Notes: generated by a model from the letters alone, not told the origin. A stretch of 64,000 bases of DNA from JBAZCI01 sp041671025 (GCA_041671025.1 JBAZCI010000001.1:8824-72823), one strand, 5' to 3'. Positions 7,949 to 16,206 are shown, counted from the first letter of the stretch. Translations and numbers: made by a program.

Positions 7949-8377
7949 ATGAGAAAAATGCAACTCGCCACACAGGAAAAATCAGGGAGAAGAGCGCGGG
8001 GCACGTTGGCGCGAAAACATATATTGGACTCTCTTAAGGACGCCACAAATCCCCTCTCGGCTACCGACCTCTTGTTTGCCGTATCAAAAACAAAGAAAAG
8101 CGTGAACAAGACGACAATCTATCGCCAACTTACCTCCCTTCTTGCCGAAGGCGCTATTCGGGAACTGCAACTCGGCGAAAAGAAAAAACGGTATGAGCTC
8201 ACGCCGATAAACCACCACCATCACCTGGTATGCGTGCGATGTGAAAAGATTGAGCACGTCGAACTTGAACGCGATTTGGCGGGCGAAGAAAAAAAAATAA
8301 TGCAGGAAAAGAAATTTGAGGTGCTCACGCATTCGCTGGAATTTTTTGGACGGTGCGCGGAATGCCGGACCACGTAA
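7949..8377 (+). CDS. zur: Fur-family metalloregulator, probably Zur
   Basis: A 142-aa Fur superfamily repressor. The N-terminal winged helix (about residues 18-85, with NKTTIYRQLTSL as recognition helix) is followed by the dimerisation domain with HHHHLVCVRCEKIEHVE and the C-terminal CAEC pair; these His and Cys residues form the structural and regulatory zinc sites. The znuABC-type zinc uptake genes follow in the same direction, the first only nine bases after the stop, which is why Zur is preferred over Fur or PerR. A second ATG at 7958 is possible, but the leaderless promoter geometry favours 7949. Confidence 0.85.
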   Translation: MRKMQLATQEKSGRRARGTLARKHILDSLKDATNPLSATDLLFAVSKTKKSVNKTTIYRQLTSLLAEGAIRELQLGEKKKRYELTPINHHHHLVCVRCEKIEHVELERDLAGEEKKIMQEKKFEVLTHSLEFFGRCAECRTT

Positions 8378-8385
8378 TCCTTTTT

Positions 8386-9306
8386 ATGAAGAAAAAAATA
8401 ACCATTGGAATTATTATCGCTTGTTGTATCGGTGTTTTTATATGGATCACCGTCGATCAAACGTCGCCGGCTGATACCGACGGGCTACAGGTAACAGCGA
8501 GTTTTTATCCCCTGTACTACTTCACTCAGCAAATCGGGGGTGACAAAGTGTCAGTGGCGAATATAACCCCGGCGGGTGTCGAACCGCACGATTATGAACC
8601 GACAGCTAAGGATGTCGCCCGGATTGAAAACAGTCGCCTCCTCATTGTAAATGGCGGAGGACTGGAAGCATGGCTGGAAAACGTTCGACAAAATATTACG
8701 CCGGGTCAAACGACAATCGTAACTGCCGGCGAGGGATTGCCCATGCAAGAAGTGGCCGAGGGAGGCGAGACAATCTCCGACCCGCACGTATGGCTGAGCC
8801 CCGTACTTGCACGACACATGGTAGACGTTATCGCAAGCGCACTAACAGAGGCTGATCCATCCAACGGTGATTACTACGGCACCAACGCTCAAGCACTGCA
8901 GAACCGCCTGATCGCCCTCGATACGGAATATCATCGGGGCCTTCGGTCATGTACACGGCGGACATTCGTCACTGCTCATGCGGCGTTCCATTACCTCGCA
9001 GTAACCTACAACCTCGAACAGCTTGCCATCACGGGCATATCTCCCGAGAGCGAGCCGTCCCCGCAGGAACTTGCCTCCATTGCTGAATTTGCGCGTGAAC
9101 ACGCAGTAGGGTATATTTTCTTTGAAGAACTCGTCAGTCCGAAATTATCGGAAACTGTCGCCCACGAAGTCGGGGCGCAAACGCTTGTCCTCAACCCCCT
9201 GGAAGGGTTAACGTCACAAGACATCGCTGACGGGAAAGACTACTTCACAGAAATGAAATCAAATCTCACCAATCTTCAAACGGCACTCGAATGTCAGACA
9301 CCATAA
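8386..9306 (+). CDS. znuA: Zinc/manganese ABC transporter substrate-binding protein
   Basis: A 306-aa ZnuA-like lipoprotein or anchored protein. The N-terminus (MKKKITIGIIIACCIGVFIW) is a membrane-anchoring signal with two cysteines, followed by a cluster A-I substrate-binding fold. Metal ligands are visible in EPHDYEP, DPHVWLSP and TAHAAFHYLA, with an acidic ligand expected near the C-terminal end. The His-rich loop seen in some ZnuA proteins is absent. It delivers metal to the permease at the outer face of the membrane. The coding end overlaps the ATPase gene by 16 bases. Confidence 0.92.
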   Translation: MKKKITIGIIIACCIGVFIWITVDQTSPADTDGLQVTASFYPLYYFTQQIGGDKVSVANITPAGVEPHDYEPTAKDVARIENSRLLIVNGGGLEAWLENVRQNITPGQTTIVTAGEGLPMQEVAEGGETISDPHVWLSPVLARHMVDVIASALTEADPSNGDYYGTNAQALQNRLIALDTEYHRGLRSCTRRTFVTAHAAFHYLAVTYNLEQLAITGISPESEPSPQELASIAEFAREHAVGYIFFEELVSPKLSETVAHEVGAQTLVLNPLEGLTSQDIADGKDYFTEMKSNLTNLQTALECQTP

Positions 9307-10061
9307 AACAGGGACCGCTCATCGAGGTACGAAATGTTTCGTTTTCTTATGGTAAAAACGTGATTATTGATAATATTTCGTTTGATATCCCGCGTGGCGA
9401 TTACCTCGGCATCATCGGTCCTAACGGTGCTGGCAAAACAACCCTGCTAAAAATTATTCTTGGACTGGTGAAGCCCATGCAGGGAACGGTCAAATTTTAC
9501 GGTAAGGATATCCGTGATTTTACCGACTGGGAAAAAATCGGCTACGTCCCTCAAAAAGCCACACATGTTGATGCACGATTTCCCGCAACGGTATATGAAG
9601 TAGTTATGATGAGCCGCTATGCTCATCAACACTTTTTTCATCGCTCATCTGCGGAGGACAAACATCTGGTAAAACAGGCGCTTGAGCACGTAGGCATGTG
9701 GGAATACCACGATCGACTCATTGGAGAGTTATCGGGCGGACAGCAGCAGCGGGTCTTTATCGCCCGGGCGCTCGCAACAAAACCGGAAATTATTTTCCTC
9801 GACGAACCGACAATCGGCGTTGACGAACAGGCGCGCGATGAATTCTACGGATTTTTACGCAAACTGAACCAGGAGCGGCACCTGACGCTCATTCTCATTT
9901 CCCATGACGTGGATATGGTTATCCAACAGGCGAAACATATTGCATGCGTAGACCGCAAACTGATCTGCCACAGCCTGCCCAAGGAATTTCTGCGTAACAG
10001 CGCATCCGGTGAGTTGGTACGGGGAGGCGTCCGTATTTTTGTTCATAAGCATACCCACTAA
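9291..10061 (+). CDS. znuC: Zinc/manganese ABC transporter ATP-binding protein
   Basis: A 256-aa ABC ATPase that energises the metal importer. It shows Walker A GPNGAGKTT, Q-loop region GYVPQKATHVD, signature LSGGQQQR, Walker B IIFLDEPT and the switch His in ISHDVDM. Gene order znuA-znuC-znuB with overlaps, and the Zur-like gene upstream, support zinc as substrate, although manganese cannot be excluded from sequence alone. Confidence 0.95.
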   Translation: MSDTIKQGPLIEVRNVSFSYGKNVIIDNISFDIPRGDYLGIIGPNGAGKTTLLKIILGLVKPMQGTVKFYGKDIRDFTDWEKIGYVPQKATHVDARFPATVYEVVMMSRYAHQHFFHRSSAEDKHLVKQALEHVGMWEYHDRLIGELSGGQQQRVFIARALATKPEIIFLDEPTIGVDEQARDEFYGFLRKLNQERHLTLILISHDVDMVIQQAKHIACVDRKLICHSLPKEFLRNSASGELVRGGVRIFVHKHTH

Positions 10062-10062
10062 T

Positions 10063-10872
10063 ATGTCGCTTGGAGAACTGTTTCAATTCGGATTCATCGT
10101 ACGCGGGCTCGAGGCGGGCATTATAGTTGCGATTATTGCCCCGATCATCGGCATTTTTCTTGTCCTGCGCAGATACTCTCTCATTGCCGATACACTGGCA
10201 CATGTATCACTGGCGGGAGTCGCCCTCGGCACGCTCCTAGGTATCAATCCGGTTTTCGCTGCACTCGGAGCGACACTGCTATCGTCATTTGGCATCGAGC
10301 GTTTTCGCACCAGCAAGCGGGTTTACGGAGACTCAGCGCTTGCCCTGTTTCTTTCGGGAAGCCTTGCACTTGCGGTCGTATTGCTAAGTCTTTCTCACGG
10401 ATTTAACACCAATTTATTCAGCTACCTCTTCGGCAGTATCCTGACCGTTACTCAAAATGATGTATACACCATTGGCGTTCTCGGCGTCATCGTAGTCATT
10501 GCCCTTACCGTGCTCTACAAAAAACTGGTATACGTCACATTTGATGAAGAAGCTGCACAGGTGAGCGGCATTCCCACCAAATTCGTCAACCTGATGCTGA
10601 TCTTCCTGTCTGCGTTCACCGTGTCTCTTGCCATTCCAATCGTCGGCGTCTTACTCATCGCGGCCCTTATTGTCATCCCGGTTATCACCGCACTGCAGTT
10701 TCGCACCAGCTTCGTCAAAACGATACTGTTCGCCGAAATTATTTCAATCGCGTCTGTTGTTTCCGGCATTATTCTCGCCTTTTATCTCAATCTGGCAACC
10801 GGCGGCACCATCGTGTTGATCATGCTTGCCGTGTTTATCGCCACCATATTCCTTAAAAAAGCGGAGGAATAA
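10063..10872 (+). CDS. znuB: Zinc/manganese ABC transporter permease
   Basis: A 269-aa ABC-3 family permease with about eight membrane helices. Conserved features include RRYSLIADTLAHVSLAGVALG near the N-terminus (the EAA-like coupling region) and the PIVGVLLIAALIVIP helix. The start at 10063 follows the znuC stop by one base. It completes the importer, and a terminator follows. Confidence 0.95.
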   Translation: MSLGELFQFGFIVRGLEAGIIVAIIAPIIGIFLVLRRYSLIADTLAHVSLAGVALGTLLGINPVFAALGATLLSSFGIERFRTSKRVYGDSALALFLSGSLALAVVLLSLSHGFNTNLFSYLFGSILTVTQNDVYTIGVLGVIVVIALTVLYKKLVYVTFDEEAAQVSGIPTKFVNLMLIFLSAFTVSLAIPIVGVLLIAALIVIPVITALQFRTSFVKTILFAEIISIASVVSGIILAFYLNLATGGTIVLIMLAVFIATIFLKKAEE

Positions 10873-10907
10873 TATAGCCCCGGACAATGCACGCTTCTAT
10901 CTTAAAA

Positions 10908-10943
10908 AACACAGCCCAGGTCTCCTGACCCGGGCTGTGTTTG
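10908..10943. terminator. Bidirectional terminator after znuB
   Basis: AAACACAGCCC and GGGCTGTGTTT form a long stem between the convergent znuB and UbiA genes, with A and T runs on both sides. Confidence 0.85.
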
Positions 10944-10961
10944 TATGCACCATCCTTCACA

Positions 10962-11786
10962 TCACAAGGAAAATGAAATTAAAACCAGCCCCAACCACAA
11001 TCCGGCATAAATACTCCGTCTCGCCAGCTTCGCCCGTGCCGAATCAAGCGTTTGAGGGAGCAGTCGCCAGCCAAGCAAGAATGCGGCCGTTGTCAGCAAC
11101 CAAAACAGATAAAATGCGGTTCTCTCGGTGCGAACCGTCAGTACAAGCGCCGAGGCGGAGAGCATCAGCATGAGAATGATGCGTCGAATATATGCCATTG
11201 AAAAAACCATCGGAATTGTTTTGCGCATCCCGCGATCTACCTCGACATCCTCGATATCTTTTATTATTTCCATCGAACATATCGCGAGAAAAATAATCGC
11301 CGTCCAAATGATGACAAAAGCATCCGTCCGACCTACGACATAGCCGCCCGCCAAAAAAAATAAAGCGGAAATTCCGGCCGCAACACCATTCTTAACAAAC
11401 AACAGTTTTGTGCAATAGACGGAATACACAATACTGGCGATCGTAAACATTACCATGACGAAAAATAACGGCCTCCCTCCAAATACCGCAATACAAAGAC
11501 CCGCGCCGTACACACTGAGAGATATCACCAAGGCTTTTTGCGGATTGCGCAGGGCAAACGGCTTGCCTTTTCGCTCGTCAATATGCCGGTCGTAATATCC
11601 GTTTATGGCAAATATGCCCATGGATATGCATATCATGCTCGCCATTCCCACCCAAAAATCTGGCGTGACGTCAAAACTGCCGGCCAACATTCCTAACACA
11701 AAAACCCCGACCGGCACAAGAAACATGGGGAAACGTATAAACTCGAGATAAGAACGCATAAAATGTGACGATTGATTCGTGGTCAT
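10962..11786 (-). CDS. UbiA-family prenyltransferase
   Basis: A 274-aa integral membrane prenyltransferase with about eight helices. The two Asp-rich prenyl-diphosphate sites are visible: NGYYDRHIDERKGKPFA near residue 65 and KDIEDVEVDRGM near residue 180. The family attaches isoprenoid chains to quinone precursors, glycerol phosphate lipids, haem or carotenoids, and the acceptor cannot be read from the sequence. It resembles the archaeal lipid and carotenoid (lycopene elongase) branches as much as UbiA proper. A TACAAT box overlaps the first ATG, so the true start may be the ATG at 11759. Confidence 0.85.
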   Translation of the reverse strand: MTTNQSSHFMRSYLEFIRFPMFLVPVGVFVLGMLAGSFDVTPDFWVGMASMICISMGIFAINGYYDRHIDERKGKPFALRNPQKALVISLSVYGAGLCIAVFGGRPLFFVMVMFTIASIVYSVYCTKLLFVKNGVAAGISALFFLAGGYVVGRTDAFVIIWTAIIFLAICSMEIIKDIEDVEVDRGMRKTIPMVFSMAYIRRIILMLMLSASALVLTVRTERTAFYLFWLLTTAAFLLGWRLLPQTLDSARAKLARRSIYAGLWLGLVLISFSL

Positions 11787-11891
11787 TGTAACACACTATG
11801 GCATTTGACAATCCCTTCCGTCATGTTAGGATACACAACTAAACAAGGCTCTTTTTTGCCTATCCACCTCAACTCTGTCAAAGGAGTGAAC

Positions 11892-12140
11892 GTGAAAGTG
11901 TATATCCAACACCTGCGAATTGGAAACACGCTTACACCGCCGACAGAAGTTGAAGTTCCCGAACATTCAACATTCGGGCAAGTACTCGAAAAAGTCGGCA
12001 TCATATTTGATCCACTGCGAATGTCACTGCATTATACGGCTGAGAATGAACGGGAGATCCTCGTTGTAGACACCGACCAAATAGTCGACGAAGGTGATCT
12101 GATCACCGTGATTGCTCAGTGTTACTTTCCAAAAACATAA
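11892..12140 (+). CDS. Small beta-grasp (MoaD/ThiS-like) protein
   Basis: An 82-aa protein starting at GTG 11892, with GGAG six bases upstream. TTGACA near 11807 could be the -35 of a promoter. The pattern VEVPEHSTFGQVLEKVGI, a central strand region, then VDTDQIVDEGDLITVI recalls ubiquitin-like beta-grasp proteins, where a conserved GD precedes the last strand. The C-terminus is YFPKT, not the Gly-Gly of sulfur carriers, so it is not a canonical MoaD or ThiS. Function unknown. A strong terminator follows. Confidence 0.6.
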   Translation: MKVYIQHLRIGNTLTPPTEVEVPEHSTFGQVLEKVGIIFDPLRMSLHYTAENEREILVVDTDQIVDEGDLITVIAQCYFPKT

Positions 12141-12144
12141 CACC

Positions 12145-12173
12145 GGCGTATGCGTGCATACGCCCCTTTTTTT
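12145..12173 (+). terminator. Terminator of the beta-grasp gene
   Basis: A perfect 9-bp stem (GGCGTATGC / GCATACGCC) with a two-base loop is followed by CC and seven T residues. Confidence 0.9.
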
Positions 12174-12187
12174 ATTCGAAATACTGC

Positions 12188-12967
12188 CTACAACAGTTTT
12201 TGCTGAGTGCGCATGGCAAATCGTGCCGCCGATTTTCGATATGCACAGTAATCGCATTCAGCTCCCGGCTGGGGAATCGTGGCCGACTGTAAACAGGCAT
12301 GTGCATCCATGATCGCCGGTTCAACCCACGCGTCGTTCCCGGTATACGGGATCAGATTTACATCAAACTCAAGCTTGCCGTCAAACGCTTTTGCATCGCT
12401 GTTGCCGTTGCAATACACGAAATAGCCGGTATCTGAAACTGCGAATCCATTGCGACGGAAAAGCCATTGGTAGATTTCCATCTGGCGCTTGTACCCGATC
12501 TGCCATTCTTCATCAAGAGAGACGATATCCTGCTTTTTTGACGTCGCTTTGTAATCAACGATAATCAATTCGCCGTTTGGTTTTACCCAGATATCATCGA
12601 TGCCCCCGGTAATGCGGAAATGCGTCGGATCATGCTGGTAGCTGATGCCGCGTTTCAGCGCGTCGCGCCACTCGTCCATTTTCTCATGCGCAAACGGCTT
12701 TGCATCAAGCTTATACTTCTTTTGCAGAGGATGCGACGTGCCCTTGGCGCGATGAAGATCAAACTCGCGTTTCAGCAATTCGTCAACGGCGGAATTCAAA
12801 CTAAACGGAAATCCCGGGGGTCGTGCTACGCCCAGGCGGCGATCCAGATAAAAACACCGCGGACAGTTCATAAACAGATCGATCTGCGACCTGCTTAACC
12901 GGTACAGCTCTTTGCTTGCCGGATCGTATAGGTTTTTTTGGCGTTGGGGATTGTAGTAGCGAGACAT
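12188..12967 (-). CDS. PD-(D/E)XK nuclease of the Cas4/RecB-like superfamily
   Basis: A 259-aa protein. An N-terminal pair of cysteines (NCPRCFYLD, near residue 30) and a C-terminal pair (ECDYCAYR, near residue 242) frame a nuclease core with GIDDIWV, LIIVDYKAT (the D...DxK site) and YKRQMEIYQWLF (QxxxY). This is the Cas4/AddB-nuclease layout, in which four Cys hold an iron-sulfur cluster and the core cuts single-stranded DNA ends. No cas genes or CRISPR array are nearby, so a repair or recombination role is more likely. The start at 12967 begins MSRYYNPQ after a GGGAG site. Confidence 0.82.
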   Translation of the reverse strand: MSRYYNPQRQKNLYDPASKELYRLSRSQIDLFMNCPRCFYLDRRLGVARPPGFPFSLNSAVDELLKREFDLHRAKGTSHPLQKKYKLDAKPFAHEKMDEWRDALKRGISYQHDPTHFRITGGIDDIWVKPNGELIIVDYKATSKKQDIVSLDEEWQIGYKRQMEIYQWLFRRNGFAVSDTGYFVYCNGNSDAKAFDGKLEFDVNLIPYTGNDAWVEPAIMDAHACLQSATIPQPGAECDYCAYRKSAARFAMRTQQKLL

Positions 12968-13094
12968 AAAAAAATAGTGCTCCCTGTAGTGTACAGCTAA
13001 TTTAATCTGCACGCAAAAGGTCCGCGTTGACAATACGATGCACGAAGGATTAAGATGAGGTGAAAAGAAAAAATCGCACAAAGGTTAGGTAAAG

Positions 13095-13604
13095 ATGAAG
13101 ATCATTCAAATGACCGTAATGTACCCCATTGATGAGGCTGCCCATGAAGTACTGCTTGGATTCAAGAAAAAGAATATTGGCAAGGGATTATATAATGGTC
13201 CGGGCGGCTCTGTTGAAGAACACGAGACCCTTACCGTCGCTGCATTGCGCGAAATGCACGAAGAAGTAGGAGAAAATGTTCAGGTAACAGCTCTCCAATA
13301 CATGGGCATACTCTATGTCACATTTGAGGACACCGATTCTCTGGTCATTATCCACTACTTCGTCGGGTACGGATTAACAGGAGAGCCCGAGGAAACAGGC
13401 GAACTGATCCCCCGCCGCTTTTCGCTGGACGCCATCCCGTTTCATCAGATGTGGCCAAATGACCCGTTCATGATGCCTTTCATGATTAACGGCCAATGCA
13501 TGTTCGGTCTCGTCCAGTATAACAATATTGAAAGTAGGCGGATGCTCAGCGCGCATTTCTCCCCAATAACCAGGGAGGAGCTCGAAGAGGCTCTCCCTGT
13601 ATAG
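13095..13604 (+). CDS. Nudix hydrolase, MTH1/MutT-like (8-oxo-dGTP diphosphatase)
   Basis: A 169-aa Nudix protein. The box runs from GPGGSVEE through ALREMHEEVGE, giving the GX5EX7REUXEEXGU pattern. Surrounding sequence (GLYNGPGG, then the Trp/Met-rich HQMWPNDPFMMPFMING) resembles the MTH1 subgroup, which hydrolyses oxidised purine nucleotides before they enter DNA. A TTGACA/TTAAGA promoter lies at about 13027. The gene ends in a terminator. Confidence 0.88.
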   Translation: MKIIQMTVMYPIDEAAHEVLLGFKKKNIGKGLYNGPGGSVEEHETLTVAALREMHEEVGENVQVTALQYMGILYVTFEDTDSLVIIHYFVGYGLTGEPEETGELIPRRFSLDAIPFHQMWPNDPFMMPFMINGQCMFGLVQYNNIESRRMLSAHFSPITREELEEALPV

Positions 13605-13632
13605 CGACCACCCCTTGTGGCCGCTTTTTTCT
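13604..13632 (+). terminator. Terminator of the Nudix gene
   Basis: GCGACCAC and GTGGCCGC form an 8-bp stem with one mismatch, followed by six T residues. Confidence 0.75.
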
Positions 13633-13635
13633 TTA

Positions 13636-13664
13636 TGTCATTTCGACCGTAGCGGAGAAATCTT
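13636..13664. repeat. GTCATTTCGA...GAGAAATC dispersed repeat
   Basis: TGTCATTTCGACC and GGAGAAATCTTTT bracket a short variable core. The same frame appears at 33361-33413, inverted around 32768-32830, and in a diverged form at 59064-59095. Such imperfect inverted repeats are frequent in CPR and other bacterial genomes. It is followed by hairpins CCCTGGC/GCCAGGG and TGACCC/GGGTCA at about 13712-13752. Confidence 0.6.
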
Positions 13665-13759
13665 TTCCCCCTTTTATTCCTGCATACTATTATAACCAAC
13701 GGGATCCTTCCCCTGGCTACGCCAGGGATCAGGATTGACCCTTCGGGTCAAAATAAAAA

Positions 13760-14040
13760 AGGCCGGAAGGAAAGTATCTACGCGGCAAAGGGCATCGTAT
13801 GCACGGCTACCTCAACAAGGAGGCGCACTAATGCAAGGACAACCATTTGGTTGTTTCCTCATGATGGGAAACAAAAGTAGAATACGCACGATCGATAAGG
13901 CAAACTGCAATGCAGTGTGATCTCACAGGGAGAAAACTAGCCTATCCGTGCCCTTCCGGCACACTACGGCGCTACAGCAGTCAGCTAGTTTGCGCCGTTG
14001 CATTACATTACGTTATTCGTGATAAAACGTCAAGAGAACC
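13760..14040 (+). ncRNA. Candidate structured RNA of unknown class
   Basis: No credible gene covers 13633-14092. The stretch folds into many hairpins: CCTC/GAGG near 13810, ACAACC/GGTTGT near 13845, GTTTCC/GGAAAC near 13860, CTGC/GCAG near 13910, AAACTAGC/GCTAGTTT near 13935-13992 enclosing GTGCC/GGCAC, and ACGGCGC/GCGCCGT near 13970-14000. A long-range pairing GTATCTAC with GTAGAATAC (about 13771 and 13877) would close the 5' half. The plus strand is chosen because its loops are purine-rich. It does not match RNase P, tmRNA, SRP or 6S RNA as I know them. Strand and ends are uncertain. Confidence 0.35.
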
Positions 14041-14052
14041 TGCGTAATTGTA

Positions 14053-14086
14053 CAAAAAAACGGCTCATGAATAATTCACAGCCGTT
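14053..14086 (-). terminator. Terminator of the TPR-protein gene
   Basis: On the minus strand AACGGC and GCCGTT form a stem (7 bp with the adjacent T-A pair) followed by seven T residues, just after the stop at 14093. Confidence 0.8.
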
Positions 14087-14092
14087 GGTATG

Positions 14093-14665
14093 CTAGATAT
14101 CCCAGCGACACATACGACAAGGCGCGGAACCTATCTGCATCTCTACAGAAATGGGCTGAAGCCTCTCTTCAGGATAAGTTTCGCCCATCCATCGCGCAAG
14201 TTTGAAGTGGTCGATCGCATTAGCCGTATCCCCGGCATCGGAATACATCCGGGCGAGAAAATACCGCGCTCTGCCATAACCGGGATTTAGATTAGCCACC
14301 GTTATCATCTCTTCAATCGCTAGACTGATCATTCCGCGTTTCCAGAGACCAATCGCCAATAGGTACCGTACTGGCTGTTTATGAGGCAACCCCTCGCCAT
14401 ATATTTTTGCATAAGGATCAGCTTCAATTGCCCTTTCAAAACTCCGTGTGGCGACCTGATAGTCCCCTATGCTGGCGAAGAGAAATCCCACGCATGCGTA
14501 GAGTTCTGCGCTGTCCGGATATACACTGCTGGAATCCAGAAGCGAATGAATTACGCTGAGGGTTTCCTTCATGCCGTTGTGTTCCGCGTTACCAGGTCTT
14601 TGGCATCCGAAGTAATGTAACGCAAGAATTACACAAATCCCTACGGCAAGAGTGAAAGTCTTCAT
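14093..14665 (-). CDS. TPR-repeat protein with N-terminal signal/lipobox-like segment
   Basis: A 190-aa exported protein. The N-terminus MKTFTLAVGICVILALHYFGC is a signal sequence whose FGC could be a relaxed lipobox. The rest is made of helix-turn-helix repeats of about 34 residues (AELYACVGFLFASIGDYQVATRSFERAIEADP and later NPGYGRARYFLARMYSDAGDTANAIDHFKLA), a tetratricopeptide pattern that mediates protein contacts. The start at 14665 has GGAAGGA upstream. The C-terminus CRMC adds two cysteines. Partners are unknown; its neighbour upstream is the heliorhodopsin gene. Confidence 0.75.
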   Translation of the reverse strand: MKTFTLAVGICVILALHYFGCQRPGNAEHNGMKETLSVIHSLLDSSSVYPDSAELYACVGFLFASIGDYQVATRSFERAIEADPYAKIYGEGLPHKQPVRYLLAIGLWKRGMISLAIEEMITVANLNPGYGRARYFLARMYSDAGDTANAIDHFKLARWMGETYPEERLQPISVEMQIGSAPCRMCRWDI

Positions 14666-14791
14666 AATATCCGTCCTTCCCTGAATGTAATTTGCTATTT
14701 TATTTCTCCGTAGCATAGAAGATTAACAGGGTTCTGTCAATCCCTGAACTCAAGTACAAAAAACATACACTGCGATCTCTGTACAAATGCC

Positions 14792-14822
14792 AAAAAGGAG
14801 GTTCACTCGCCGTGATCCTCCT
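14792..14822 (-). terminator. Terminator of the heliorhodopsin gene
   Basis: On the minus strand AGGAGG-TCAC and GTGA-CCTCCT form a stem with one internal mismatch and are followed by TTTTT. It lies 20 bases past the stop codon at 14842. Confidence 0.8.
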
Positions 14823-14841
14823 GTATGCTTCAATCCGATTA

Positions 14842-15633
14842 CTACACCGGCCTCAGCGTACCCGCAAACACCTGCCACGCAAGCAATGACTTTGCGACAA
14901 GACTCAGAATAATATATGCGCGTTCGCCGTACAGATAGTCCGACCACTTTCCCACCTTCTTGTATTGCAGAATCATATTGATCGCAAATACATTGAAGAA
15001 CAGGAAGATGGAAAAGAAAATCCAATAGACAAACGTAGGCGCCTTGTTGTCACCTTCTCCCGCGCTGAATAAATTAATTGCGACAATGACCCACGGGATC
15101 GCGCCCATGATACAGCCGAAGATATATGACGTCCAGTCTGTCTTCTTGGTCGTTTGATTGTGGAGCTCCATGATCCAGCCGAACAGGATCATCCCGGCAT
15201 TAATAAAGAACACCAACAGCAGACTGCCTAAATCATAAACCCCAACGAGCATCGAAATCACCACCATCATCACTGACGAGCTGAAAGCGTACTCTATCCA
15301 TCTGGCAAAGTTGACGCCTTTTTGTAAATTCCGCACATACCACGCGTACCCGGTCGGCAGGGAAACAATCAGGTGAGCAAGCGCGGACAAGAAGAGAAAT
15401 ATCGCTACCAACGAACCGACAGGAATCGTAAACGCGGTCTGGAGGTCCGGTTCGAGCGCCCAGGCTACCGTATTAAACTTGAGAAACGCCGTTGTCACCG
15501 GCAGACTAAAATCAGAGCTCAATACAAGCATGAGCACGCCCTGTGCAAAATGCAGACAGGCCATGACAATATTAAATCGACGGAGAGAAGTAAACTTCGC
15601 ACTATTGGGACCGGACATAAATGGAATATCCAT
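14842..15633 (-). CDS. Heliorhodopsin
   Basis: A 263-aa seven-helix membrane protein. Helix 3 carries RWIEYAFSSS (R111 to S120), where Glu114 matches the Schiff-base counterion (E107 in the founding heliorhodopsin 48C12). Helix 7 carries SLVAKSLLAWQVFAGTLRP, where Lys248 matches the retinal-binding K241. His28 and His87 correspond to the two conserved histidines of the family. Heliorhodopsins bind retinal, sit inverted in the membrane relative to type 1 rhodopsins, and are thought to be sensors or regulators rather than pumps. The gene is monocistronic with its own terminator. ATG 15618 is an alternative start. Confidence 0.92.
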   Translation of the reverse strand: MDIPFMSGPNSAKFTSLRRFNIVMACLHFAQGVLMLVLSSDFSLPVTTAFLKFNTVAWALEPDLQTAFTIPVGSLVAIFLFLSALAHLIVSLPTGYAWYVRNLQKGVNFARWIEYAFSSSVMMVVISMLVGVYDLGSLLLVFFINAGMILFGWIMELHNQTTKKTDWTSYIFGCIMGAIPWVIVAINLFSAGEGDNKAPTFVYWIFFSIFLFFNVFAINMILQYKKVGKWSDYLYGERAYIILSLVAKSLLAWQVFAGTLRPV

Positions 15634-15714
15634 AAAGCTGAAAAAGGTTAATAATTAATGTGATGCGTGCGCTAACGTAACCGGTATTGTCGTCCCTCCT
15701 TTCTGTTATTTTTT

Positions 15715-16206
15715 TTACAACAGACTGGCCTGGGCATTCACGACATCGTCGTATGTCCGCTGTTCCCACGTGTCGTATCCCAGCGCTTTGAGATTGTCGC
15801 GGGCACGTAAAACGAGGTCGTGTGTTTTGCCGTATATTTCAAAAAATACCGTTCCCGCAACACCCTCTATGGTATCAAATGCAACGGTAAGCCCGAGCTC
15901 CTGCCACATATATTCTTCTTTGGCACGCTTCACTACCGCAGACACCGTACGCGAGCGTTTGAGCTCTTGCGCCTGAGCGGGAGTCAGTATCTGACCTTCG
16001 ATAACAAAACATGTCCCGTCAAATTGGAGGCGGTACAGCTTGATTGTCGTATCGAGTTCTTTTATTTTTTCCTTTGAGTGCCCCGGCTCCGTTGATAAAA
16101 ATGTGTCTGTGTCGGTGAACGAACGAAGCTTCTCTAGCCCAAGCTGTGTGATCAGCGTAGGTATAGTCTCAGGATCAATACGAAGTTTTATTTCGTACAT
16201 GGCCAT
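15715..16206 (-). CDS. CYTH-domain protein (class IV adenylate cyclase / thiamine triphosphatase fold)
   Basis: A 163-aa protein. YEIKLRID at the N-terminus corresponds to the ExExK-type strand of CYTH enzymes. Further features are DTDTFLST, a basic strand (TIKLYRLQFDGTCFVIEG), VKRAKEEY and GVAGTVFFEIYG, which fit the tunnel-fold strands that bind triphosphates and metal. CYTH enzymes include CyaB-type adenylate cyclases and tripolyphosphatases; which applies here is not decidable. The start at 16206 is set by TATACT exactly six bases upstream. Confidence 0.7.
   Translation of the reverse strand: MAMYEIKLRIDPETIPTLITQLGLEKLRSFTDTDTFLSTEPGHSKEKIKELDTTIKLYRLQFDGTCFVIEGQILTPAQAQELKRSRTVSAVVKRAKEEYMWQELGLTVAFDTIEGVAGTVFFEIYGKTHDLVLRARDNLKALGYDTWEQRTYDDVVNAQASLL

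Noticed and set aside
12188..12967. Cas4 of a CRISPR system.
   Set aside because: No other cas gene and no regularly spaced direct repeats anywhere in the window.
13755..13790. CCGGAAGGAAAG resembles the SRP RNA tetraloop motif and the RNase P GGAAAGT motif.
   Set aside because: The flanking SRP bases (GTCAGG and AGCAGC) are missing, and the RNase P 3' motif ACAGAA..CGGCTTA is absent from the whole gap.
13760..14040. tmRNA in the gene-free gap.
   Set aside because: No tRNA-like 3' end with TTCGA arm and no plausible tag reading frame on either strand.
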